From NCBI GenBank assembly GCA_017547885.1, contig JAFYOP010000004.1, positions 259,287-323,286 on the forward strand: 64,000 nucleotides of DNA. The letters are read 5' to 3'. Below the pieces are notes generated by a model. It did not search any database, was not told where the DNA came from, and saw nothing but the letters and a program-made list of their open reading frames with translations. Within the stretch, counting starts at the first letter, position 1. Each line of letters begins with the position of its first letter. The stretch is from Clostridia bacterium. Its GTDB lineage: Bacteria; Bacillota; Clostridia; Christensenellales; CAG-138. This document shows positions 35,314 to 42,436 of this stretch, in pieces. Made by a program: the position numbers and the translations under genes.

Positions 35314-36273
35314 ATGCAGGATAATACATTGATAAAAGTACAGGACCTCAGCGTGGAGTTTCCTCTCTCTTCCAAGAAAAAGGTACATGCTGTGTCGGAT
35401 GTTTCCCTTGAAGTAAAGGAGCACGAGGTGCTGGCGCTGGTAGGGGAATCCGGATGCGGTAAATCCACCCTTGGCAAGGCCATGATACAGCTGATAAAGC
35501 CCACTGCAGGCGAAGTCAGCTTTAAGGATGCGGTTATAACCAACATGCCCGCAAAAGCATTCCGTGATTATCGCCGCCAGATGCAGATTGTGTTTCAGGA
35601 CCCCTATGCATCCCTTGATCCCCGCATGAGCGTAAGGGATATAATCGCGGAGCCCCTTGAGACGTATAATGTATGCGCAACTCCCAAAGAGACCACCGAA
35701 AGGGTGGTGGAGCTGCTGGAGGCGGTGGGGCTCAGCGCAGATCATCTTTATCGCTATGCCCATCAGTTTTCCGGCGGTCAGCGTCAGCGTATAGGTATTG
35801 CCCGGGCAATAGCGCTGAATCCATCCTTTATAGTATGTGATGAGCCTGTGTCCGCGCTGGATGTATCTGTACAGAACCAGATACTGAACCTTTTAAAGGA
35901 CCTGCAGGAGCGCTTTGGCCTTACCTATCTCTTTATCAGCCATGACCTGTCCGTTGTGCGCTTTATAGCCAACAGGGTGTGCGTAATGTTCCTTGGCAAG
36001 CTGTGCGAGCTGGGAGATACCGAGACCATCTATACAAACCCTCTGCATCCCTATACCCGCTTCCTGCTGGATGCCATACCAAAGGCAGACCCCCACCGGA
36101 GGCGCAAGGAGCGCATGCTGCTCAGCGGAGAGTTGCCCAGCCCTGTGGATCCGCCTTCCGGCTGCAGATTCCATACCCGCTGCCCCTATGCCACTGAAAA
36201 GTGCAGAACGCAGGAGCCCGAAATGAAGCCTGTGGAGGGCAGGATGGTGGCATGTCACCTTTATGCCGAATAA
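35314..36273 (+). CDS. dppF: Peptide ABC transporter ATP-binding protein, DppF type
   Basis: This 319-residue ATPase has Walker A GESGCGKST (about 44-52), signature FSGGQRQRI (about 152-160), Walker B FIVCDEPVSALD (about 172-183) and the closing GCRFHTRCPYAT with Cys residues (about 285-296). It pairs with DppD. Its ATG lies one base after the dppD stop. A terminator follows. Confidence 0.92.
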   Translation: MQDNTLIKVQDLSVEFPLSSKKKVHAVSDVSLEVKEHEVLALVGESGCGKSTLGKAMIQLIKPTAGEVSFKDAVITNMPAKAFRDYRRQMQIVFQDPYASLDPRMSVRDIIAEPLETYNVCATPKETTERVVELLEAVGLSADHLYRYAHQFSGGQRQRIGIARAIALNPSFIVCDEPVSALDVSVQNQILNLLKDLQERFGLTYLFISHDLSVVRFIANRVCVMFLGKLCELGDTETIYTNPLHPYTRFLLDAIPKADPHRRRKERMLLSGELPSPVDPPSGCRFHTRCPYATEKCRTQEPEMKPVEGRMVACHLYAE

Positions 36274-36286
36274 TATAGCCAAACAT

Positions 36287-36319
36287 AAAACAGACCTGCA
36301 TAAGCAGGCCTGTTTTTTG
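36287..36319 (+). terminator. Intrinsic terminator, probably bidirectional
   Basis: AACAG and CCTGC pair with GCAGG and CTGTT around ATAA, with a single internal mismatch, followed by TTTTTT. It lies between the converging dpp and cotJ operons. Confidence 0.8.
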
Positions 36320-36326
36320 TGCAATA

Positions 36327-36944
36327 TCAGTCCATGTGCTTTTCTTCGCAGCAGCAGTCCTTTTCGGGGACAGTTATGGTCATGCCTGCGGTGGTGCAGC
36401 TTTGCAGTATGTTCAGACACTCGCCGAAGCGCTGGAAGTGAACGATTTCTCTCTCCCTGAGGAAACGCAAAGGATTCAGCAGTGCGGGGTCATCCGTAAG
36501 GGTCATAAGATGCTCATAGGTGGCGCGGGCTTTCTGTTCTGCCGCCATGTCTTCATGAATGTCTGTGATGGGGTCGCCTGTGCACTGGATATATGCGGTG
36601 GTGAAGGGAACGCCGTTGGGGTCGGCAGGGAATATGCCCTTGGAGTGCATGGTGTAATAGCCCATAAGGCCTGCTTCCTCAATTTCCTTGAGGGAGGCGT
36701 TGCGCATGCACTGGTGTATCATGGTGCCAATCATTTCCCAGTGTGCCATTTCCTCTGTACCGATATCGTTGCAGGTGGCCTTTACCCGGTTATCCGGCAT
36801 GGAGAAGCGCTGAGTAAGGTATCTGCACGCAGCGGCAAGTTCCGAATCAGGACCGCCATACTGCGCCATGAGGGCCTTGGCCATGCGGGCATTGGGACGG
36901 CTGATGTTAACGGGGTACTGAAGTTTTTTCTGATAGATCCACAT
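36327..36944 (-). CDS. cotJC: Spore coat protein CotJC (manganese-catalase fold)
   Basis: This 205-residue protein begins MWIYQKKLQYPV and shows ferritin-like metal ligands (DIGTEEMAHWEM near 60, EDMAAEQKARATYEHL near 130, REREIVHFQRFGE near 165). CotJC is an inner spore coat component of the Mn-catalase family. An unusual C-terminal tail CCCEEKH adds three successive Cys. It is last in the cotJA-cotJB-cotJC order. Its presence indicates a spore-forming lineage. Confidence 0.93.
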   Translation of the reverse strand: MWIYQKKLQYPVNISRPNARMAKALMAQYGGPDSELAAACRYLTQRFSMPDNRVKATCNDIGTEEMAHWEMIGTMIHQCMRNASLKEIEEAGLMGYYTMHSKGIFPADPNGVPFTTAYIQCTGDPITDIHEDMAAEQKARATYEHLMTLTDDPALLNPLRFLREREIVHFQRFGECLNILQSCTTAGMTITVPEKDCCCEEKHMD

Positions 36945-36959
36945 GTTTTTTGTTCCTCC

Positions 36960-37208
36960 TTAGTCCCAGGGCCATTCGCTGCATACATAGCAGCCGGTTT
37001 CGGTGGGAGAATGGCCGAAATTCATCAGGGGGCCGTACTGGGCCTCATATGCCTCTATCAGCTCGCATAGTTTGGTGGAGTAATAGAGATAGTCGTTTCT
37101 GGCATCCGCGTCGCAGGGATGGGTATCAAGGTAGAGGTTGAGCTCTACGGTTACGAATTGGTATTCGCTGATCTTTTTGAGCAGCTCACATTTAGTCATG
37201 TCCTTCAT
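36960..37208 (-). CDS. cotJB: Spore coat protein CotJB
   Basis: This 82-residue protein has the typical ELLKKISEYQFVTVELNLYLDTHP (key: EYQFVTVELNLYLDTHP about 13-30) and the ending GPLMNFGHSP followed by WPWD. The in-frame ATG at 37223 is rejected because its codons contain the AAGGAGG ribosome site that serves ATG 37208. It sits between cotJA (11-base gap) and cotJC (15-base gap). Confidence 0.92.
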   Translation of the reverse strand: MKDMTKCELLKKISEYQFVTVELNLYLDTHPCDADARNDYLYYSTKLCELIEAYEAQYGPLMNFGHSPTETGCYVCSEWPWD

Positions 37209-37219
37209 GTGTTCCTCCT

Positions 37220-37444
37220 TCACATTACCAGCTCGGGGAACAGGGTGCCGTTGCAGAGGGCCTCGCAGGGGCAGAAACCCTTGGTGTAGTCCTGATCCGG
37301 GAAGTATATGGTGGCGAGGGTAACGGTGTCACCTGCCCAGCCGCCGCAGGGCTGGGTGTTTGCGGTGCCTGCCGCAACCATGGTTCCGGCGTCATCGCAG
37401 CATATGGCGGCGCTGCAGCGGCCGGCGGTTTTTCTTAAATACAC
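37220..37444 (-). CDS. cotJA: Spore coat associated protein CotJA
   Basis: This protein of about 74 residues ends with LATIYFPDQDY and EALCNGTLFPEL, the CotJA signature. GTG 37444 is chosen because AAGGAGG stands 8 bases upstream; the frame stays open to ATG 37528 but lacks a ribosome site. It is Cys-rich compared with Bacillus CotJA (CPCEALC and CSAAICC). It heads the cotJ operon, which would be expected to be on during sporulation in the mother cell; no clear sigma-E promoter could be fixed. Confidence 0.8.
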   Translation of the reverse strand: MYLRKTAGRCSAAICCDDAGTMVAAGTANTQPCGGWAGDTVTLATIYFPDQDYTKGFCPCEALCNGTLFPELVM

Positions 37445-37563
37445 GATAGTTGCCTCCTTATCGCCCCGTGTTGTTACAGGGCATTTATATATGGCATAAT
37501 ATGCAAAAACTACCGTAGGACGTGACATGATCAGGAATAAATGAAAATATGCGGCAGTACATA

Positions 37564-37613
37564 TTGACAGTTGAATGAATATTCAACTATAATATGATTG
37601 AACGAGCATTCAA
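37564..37613 (+). promoter_or_regulatory. Promoter with two ArsR/SmtB-type operators
   Basis: Perfect TTGACA (37564-37569) and TATAAT (37588-37593) are 18 bases apart. The spacer is filled by an inverted repeat, AGTTGAAT (37569-37576) and ATTCAACT (37581-37588). A second, TTGAAC and ATTCAA around GAGC, lies at 37598-37613. The TTGAAT-N4-ATTCAA form is typical for ArsR/SmtB sensors. Confidence 0.8.
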
Positions 37614-37629
37614 CTGAAAGGAGCGGCCT

Positions 37630-37986
37630 ATGGCGAAAAACGATATATCCTGCGATTGCGACGTTCTCCATCAGGAGGCGGTGGACAGGGCAAGGGCGGT
37701 AATGCCCACAGAGGAAAGGTTCTTTGAGCTGGCGGATTTCTTTAAGGTGATAGGTGACAGCACCCGCAGCAAGATACTCTGGGCGCTGGACAATGGAGAA
37801 ATGTGCGTGTGCGATATTGCGGTATTATTGGGCATGAGCAAGTCCGCAGTATCCCATCAGCTGAGGGTGCTGAGGGACAGCGACCTTGTAAGGTATCGCC
37901 GGGAGGGAAAGGTGGTTTTCTACTCTCTGGCGGATGACCATGTAAAAGAGATATTCGAAATGGCAGTGGCCCATCTTGATGAATAG
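37630..37986 (+). CDS. ArsR/SmtB-family metal-sensing repressor (CadC-like)
   Basis: This 118-residue winged-helix protein has an N-terminal Cys pair (CDCD, residues 8-10), GEMCVCDIA with the alpha-3 metal-site CVC (about 56-62) and the recognition helix MSKSAVSHQLRVLRD (about 71-85). This resembles CadC sensors of Cd/Pb/Zn, which leave DNA when metal binds. It is the first gene of the metal-resistance operon and probably represses itself through the two operators at 37569-37613. AAAGGAG precedes ATG. Confidence 0.9.
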   Translation: MAKNDISCDCDVLHQEAVDRARAVMPTEERFFELADFFKVIGDSTRSKILWALDNGEMCVCDIAVLLGMSKSAVSHQLRVLRDSDLVRYRREGKVVFYSLADDHVKEIFEMAVAHLDE

Positions 37987-37996
37987 GAGGCATATT

Positions 37997-38215
37997 ATGA
38001 AAAGGAACTATAAAATAATCAACATAGACTGTGCCAACTGTGCCCTGAAGATGGAGCAGGCAATATCCCGCATACCCGGCGTGAACAGTGCAAGGGTCAA
38101 CTTTATCACTGGCAAGCTTTCCATAGACAGCGATGCCGAGGATATGACCGGTATACTGGAACAGGCCGGCGATGCCTGCCGCAAGATAGACCGCAATGCA
38201 AAAATAGTATTATAG
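37997..38215 (+). CDS. Free-standing heavy-metal-associated (HMA) domain protein
   Basis: This 72-residue protein is a single HMA ferredoxin-like fold with the metal loop IDCANCALKMEQ (Cys 14 and 17). Such domains carry Cu, Zn or Cd to P-type ATPases. Here it is separate from the ATPase encoded two bases later, which lacks the usual N-terminal HMA domain. TAGGAGG precedes ATG 37997. Confidence 0.88.
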   Translation: MKRNYKIINIDCANCALKMEQAISRIPGVNSARVNFITGKLSIDSDAEDMTGILEQAGDACRKIDRNAKIVL

Positions 38216-38217
38216 AT

Positions 38218-40053
38218 ATGTACATACAGCATAAAAAAGAAATTATACGCATAATAGCGGCCGCGTTGCTTTTTGCGGTATCAACAGCAGCTGTAAAGCT
38301 GTTGGACTTAAAGGGAATAGGTGCGTTTTTAGCTTATCTTATACCCTACGTATACATCGGATACGATACATTATCCAAGGCAGCATATGGTATTGCCCAT
38401 GGACAGATATTCGATGAAAACTTCCTTATGGCCATAGCCACCGTAGGTGCTTTTGCCACGTGGGAATATCCCGAGGCGGTTTTTGTAATGCTGTTTTACC
38501 GTGTGGGAGAGCTGTTTGAGCATATGGCGGTGGGCAAAAGCCGCGCCTCCATTGCGGCCCTTATGGATATAATGCCGGAATACGCAAACCTTGAAGGGGA
38601 GAACGGCATAACCGAAACCGATCCGGAGGATGTACCTGTGGGCAGCATCATAGTGATAAAGCCCGGCGAACGGGTGCCGCTGGACGGTATAGTGATAGAG
38701 GGCAGCTCTGCTCTCAATACCATGGCCCTGACAGGTGAATCCCTGCCCAGAGATGTTGCTGTGGGGGATAAGGTGATAAGCGGATGTATCAATATAAACG
38801 GTGTATTGCGGGTGCGCACGGTGTGCCAATATGTGGATTCCACGGTGTCGCGCATACTGGAGCTTGTGGAGGATTCCGCCGCAAATAAAGCTGTGACAGA
38901 AAGCTTCATTACCCGTTTTGCCAGGGTTTATACTCCTGCTGTAGTGGTTTGCGCTGTGCTGCTTTCCATAGTGCCGCCGCTGTTTGTGGGTAATTGGGCT
39001 GAGTGGATATACAGGGGGCTGACCTTCCTGGTTATCTCCTGTCCCTGTGCGCTGGTGATATCGATACCCCTTACATTCTTCGGGGGCATTGGCAAGGCTT
39101 CCCGCCGGGGAATACTGGTAAAGGGCGGCAATTATCTTGAAGCGCTGGCCGTGGCGGATGCTGTGGTGTTCGATAAAACAGGTACACTTACAGAGGGGCG
39201 GTTCAGCGTGTGCGGACTGTATCCTCATGGAATATCAGAGGAGGAACTTCTGCGCCTTGGGGCATATGGGGAATACTATTCACAGCATCCCATTGCGGAA
39301 TCCATAAAGGAAGCATATAAGGGGGAAATAGATGCTGATGTCATAAGCGATTACCGGGAAATACCCGGCAAGGGCATAGAATGCATGGTGAATGGCAGTA
39401 AAGTACTTGCGGGCAATTCAAAGCTTGTGGGAATAGAAGAAGGCGGGCACACCGGCACTGTGGTGCATATATCCCGGGATGGAGCATATGAGGGATGTAT
39501 CAGCCTTGAGGACAGCATTAAAGAGGGGGCCGCAGAGGCCTTGGAAGGGCTGAAAAAGCTTGGGGTAAGGAAAACTGCCATGCTTACAGGGGATCGGCAG
39601 GCAGCCGCGGAGAAGGCTGCGGAGGCCATTGGCATAGATGCCGTGTATTCTGAGCTTATGCCCGGTGACAAGGTGAAAATTGTTGAAGATATGCTGACCC
39701 AAATACAGTGCAGGGGAAAACTCGTATACGTGGGCGACGGCATAAATGATGCACCCGTGCTGAGCCGCTCAGATGTGGGCATAGCCATGGGAGCCATGGG
39801 CTCGGATGCGGCAATAGAGGCGGCGGATGTGGTGATAATGGATGACGGGCTGGATAAGCTGCCGGAGGCCATAGCCATAGCGCGGCAAACCAGAAATATA
39901 GTGAAGCAGAATATCGCCATGACCCTTGGGGTGAAGGGGATCATACTGGCCCTTGGCGCGCTGGGCCTTGCAGGCATGTGGGCGGCGGTATTTGCGGACG
40001 TTGGAATAATGGTGATAGCGGTGCTGAACGCCATGCGCATGCTTGCGGAGTAG
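38218..40053 (+). CDS. Zn/Cd/Pb-type P1B ATPase
   Basis: This 611-residue metal exporter shows TGES (about 176), the membrane metal site SCPCALVIS (Cys 275 and 277), the phosphorylated DKTGT (Asp 319), an HP dipeptide (QHPIAES, about 360) and GDGINDAP (about 505). SCPCALVISIP with a C-terminal Asp-bearing helix favours the Zn/Cd group. The N-terminal metal domain is absent and provided in trans by the preceding gene. No ribosome site is visible, so translation is probably coupled. It is under ArsR-type control. Confidence 0.92.
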   Translation: MYIQHKKEIIRIIAAALLFAVSTAAVKLLDLKGIGAFLAYLIPYVYIGYDTLSKAAYGIAHGQIFDENFLMAIATVGAFATWEYPEAVFVMLFYRVGELFEHMAVGKSRASIAALMDIMPEYANLEGENGITETDPEDVPVGSIIVIKPGERVPLDGIVIEGSSALNTMALTGESLPRDVAVGDKVISGCININGVLRVRTVCQYVDSTVSRILELVEDSAANKAVTESFITRFARVYTPAVVVCAVLLSIVPPLFVGNWAEWIYRGLTFLVISCPCALVISIPLTFFGGIGKASRRGILVKGGNYLEALAVADAVVFDKTGTLTEGRFSVCGLYPHGISEEELLRLGAYGEYYSQHPIAESIKEAYKGEIDADVISDYREIPGKGIECMVNGSKVLAGNSKLVGIEEGGHTGTVVHISRDGAYEGCISLEDSIKEGAAEALEGLKKLGVRKTAMLTGDRQAAAEKAAEAIGIDAVYSELMPGDKVKIVEDMLTQIQCRGKLVYVGDGINDAPVLSRSDVGIAMGAMGSDAAIEAADVVIMDDGLDKLPEAIAIARQTRNIVKQNIAMTLGVKGIILALGALGLAGMWAAVFADVGIMVIAVLNAMRMLAE

Positions 40054-40105
40054 AGCGATTGTGGTATAATTGTACAAAATACGTGGACATAAGCGAGGGT
40101 CACAT

Positions 40106-40615
40106 ATGGAATACAGGATGGAACGGCTCAGCAGCCTTAAGGTAATCGGCTTTGAAAGGAGCTTTTCTGTGGAAAGCGCCTACGATATGATACCAAAGTT
40201 TTGGGCGGAGTTCAGTGAGGAATACCTTGAGCTGCTGATGATGGGGGCAAGCCCTGTGGATGAGCAGACTCAGGCCGTAAAGGACTATGGCGTAGGCCAG
40301 ATGGGTATATCCATAGACGATATAGGGGGCAACGGCAAATTCCGTTATATGATAGCGGGCGAATATACCGGCGGCCCTGTGCCGGAGGATATGACGGTTA
40401 TAGAGTTTCCTGAGATGGATTGGATAAAGTTCCGCTGCGTAGGGCCTATGCCCCAGGCGCTGCAGAAGCTGAATACAGAGATATTCACAGAGTGGCTTCC
40501 CAATAACGATACATATGAGCTTGCCGTTGGCGCCAATATAGAGTGGTATCCGGATATGCCGGTGGATTCTCCCGAGTATTTCAGCGAGATATGGCTGCCT
40601 GTAAAGGAAAAATAA
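40106..40615 (+). CDS. GyrI-like / AraC-type effector-binding domain protein
   Basis: This 169-residue protein has no DNA-binding domain. MERLSSLKVIGFERSFS and the later FRYMIAGEY, FPEMDWIKF and EIWLPV follow the GyrI-like small-molecule-binding fold (two SHS2 halves). Members bind cationic drugs or act as accessory hydrolases; the specific role is unknown. Its own TATAAT lies near 40062 and GAGGG precedes ATG 40106. It may also be read from the metal operon. Confidence 0.8.
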   Translation: MEYRMERLSSLKVIGFERSFSVESAYDMIPKFWAEFSEEYLELLMMGASPVDEQTQAVKDYGVGQMGISIDDIGGNGKFRYMIAGEYTGGPVPEDMTVIEFPEMDWIKFRCVGPMPQALQKLNTEIFTEWLPNNDTYELAVGANIEWYPDMPVDSPEYFSEIWLPVKEK

Positions 40616-40632
40616 GCAACAATACAATAAAA

Positions 40633-40659
40633 AACAGCATCCTTTCGGATGCTGTTTTT
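40633..40659 (+). terminator. Intrinsic terminator after the GyrI-like gene
   Basis: AACAGCATCC pairs with GGATGCTGTT around TTTC, followed by TTT. It lies between converging genes. Confidence 0.85.
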
Positions 40660-40670
40660 GTATGGTTGAT

Positions 40671-42026
40671 TTACTTTATGAAACCGAATACGTTGAGTAT
40701 TACGATTACCATGAACAGAGGGATGACAACGTATGCGCTTACCTTGTCCCAGAGGGTCAGCTTGCCGTCCCTGCCGTCGTGAGTAAGCTCTGCTTCGTAT
40801 CTCTTCCAGTTCCAAACTCTGGATACGAACAGGCAAACCAGTATGCAGCCAAGGGGCATCAGCACATAGCCGCTGAAGCAATCCAGCCAGTCATACAGGC
40901 CGTAAAACTCGGTGCTGCCGTAGTACAGCCAGGGAATCTTGAAATCACTCATGGGGCCAAAGCCAAGGGATACGAAGATATTGGCAATGCCGATTATGAC
41001 GGCCATTATAATGGTGGCCTTTTTGCGGTTCATCTTAAACTTGATCTCGCAGGTGCGGATGTTGGTCTCAAAGAAGCTGAACAGTGAGGACATTACCGCA
41101 AACATAAGGGCCAGGAAGAAGAAGCTGCCGATAATGCGTCCGCCGGGCAGGTTCAGGAATATGCCGGACATAACTTCGAATACCAGAGCGGGGCCCTTCT
41201 GAACGTCTATGCCTGCGCCAAAGGCGGAGGGGATGATAACAAAGCCTGCAAGAACAGCCGCAAAGGTATCTGCAAAGCTGATGAAGAGAGCGTCGCTCTT
41301 GAGGTTGTTTTTCTTGGGTACGTTGGCGCCGAGGGTGATAAACAGGCTCCAGCCGATACCTACGGAGAACAGAACCTGAGTAACCGCGTCTGCGAATACC
41401 TTTACGGTGAAGTTTTTAAAATTGGGCAGCAGATAGTACTTGAGGCCTTCCATAGCGCCTTCTGATATGGTGCAGGCGTATACGCCGCAGATTATCAGCA
41501 TTATGATTAGGGTGGGCATCATGTACTTGGACAGCTTTTCAACAGAGTTGGTTATGCCGAAGAGCATCATCACGGAAACGAACACCAGCAGTATCATGGA
41601 CCAGACAATGGGAGCCACAGGGTCTGTGGTAAATGTCTGGAAGAATGCGCTGGGATCGCCGCCAAAGTCGCCTACGAATATGAACTGGCACAGATAGCGA
41701 AGCACCCATCCGCCAACTACCACGTAGTAGAAGTTTATCATGATGGTGCAAAGGTTGCCTATCCAACCGATAAAGCCCCACTTGGGATTTATCTGCTCAA
41801 AGGCCGTTACGGTATCCAATCCGCTGTGACGACCTATGGCGGTCTCCATCTGTACCATGGGCTTAGCAAGGGCCAATACTACAAGAAGATATACCACAAG
41901 GAATACACCGCCGCCTCCCCGATAGGCAAGATAGGGGAACTTCCATATGTTGCCCAGACCGATAGATGCGCCGGCGGCTACCATCAGATAACCGAAACGG
42001 CTGCCCCATTGTTGTTTCTGTTCCAT
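40671..42026 (-). CDS. Neurotransmitter:sodium symporter family transporter (NSS/SNF)
   Basis: This 451-residue LeuT-fold protein begins GSRFGYLMVAAGASIGLGNIWKFPYL (key: GASIGLGNIWKFP, about 17-30, the Na+-binding unwound helix) and has about eleven or twelve helices. These transporters import amino acids such as tyrosine, tryptophan or leucine with Na+. The gene is monocistronic. A perfect palindrome GGCATTAATGCC lies upstream at 42064-42075 near its promoter. Confidence 0.92.
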   Translation of the reverse strand: MEQKQQWGSRFGYLMVAAGASIGLGNIWKFPYLAYRGGGGVFLVVYLLVVLALAKPMVQMETAIGRHSGLDTVTAFEQINPKWGFIGWIGNLCTIMINFYYVVVGGWVLRYLCQFIFVGDFGGDPSAFFQTFTTDPVAPIVWSMILLVFVSVMMLFGITNSVEKLSKYMMPTLIIMLIICGVYACTISEGAMEGLKYYLLPNFKNFTVKVFADAVTQVLFSVGIGWSLFITLGANVPKKNNLKSDALFISFADTFAAVLAGFVIIPSAFGAGIDVQKGPALVFEVMSGIFLNLPGGRIIGSFFFLALMFAVMSSLFSFFETNIRTCEIKFKMNRKKATIIMAVIIGIANIFVSLGFGPMSDFKIPWLYYGSTEFYGLYDWLDCFSGYVLMPLGCILVCLFVSRVWNWKRYEAELTHDGRDGKLTLWDKVSAYVVIPLFMVIVILNVFGFIK

Positions 42027-42380
42027 AAGAATACCTCACTAAAATAATATAATGTATGATTCAGGCATTAATGCCATTAAAACATAACCACAGCTCAACA
42101 GCACGCCTAATGAAAAGCACTGTTAAAATAGTATAAAGATTTCATGCGTTTATATAAAGAATGCATAAAGATGAGGAATAAATAAGATAAATCGCATAAA
42201 ACATGAAGATAATTAATATAACTATGTATTTTTATTAATTATAAAATATCGAACGGGTTAAGGCAAGGGAAAAGGACATTTGTAAAGTTGTTACTTTTTA
42301 ATGAAAAACATGAAAAAACTGCATGGATAAAAAGAATTAAACAAAGCCGGCTAATGGAAACCTGCAAAGCAAACTAAAAA
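42027..42380. other. AT-rich intergenic region without a gene
   Basis: This stretch of about 350 bases is clearly richer in A and T than its surroundings and has no credible coding frame. It holds the upstream region of the NSS gene, including TATATT-like -10 sequences (minus strand near 42040-42050) and the palindrome GGCATTAATGCC at 42064-42075. The rest shows no feature I can name. Confidence 0.6.
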
Positions 42381-42412
42381 GCACCCGAAAGATACTGGGA
42401 CCTTTCGGGTGC
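42376..42412 (-). terminator. Intrinsic terminator of the 572-residue protein gene
   Basis: GCACCCGAAAG (42381-42391) pairs perfectly with CTTTCGGGTGC (42402-42412). On the minus strand five T follow (complement of 42376-42380). Confidence 0.85.
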
Positions 42413-42436
42413 AATAAAGGCGGATATGCTGTGGGG

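Noticed and set aside
38213..38218. Frameshift splitting an HMA-ATPase fusion
   Set aside because: The HMA protein ends with a proper stop, the ATPase has its own ATG, and separate HMA genes before P1B ATPases are common.
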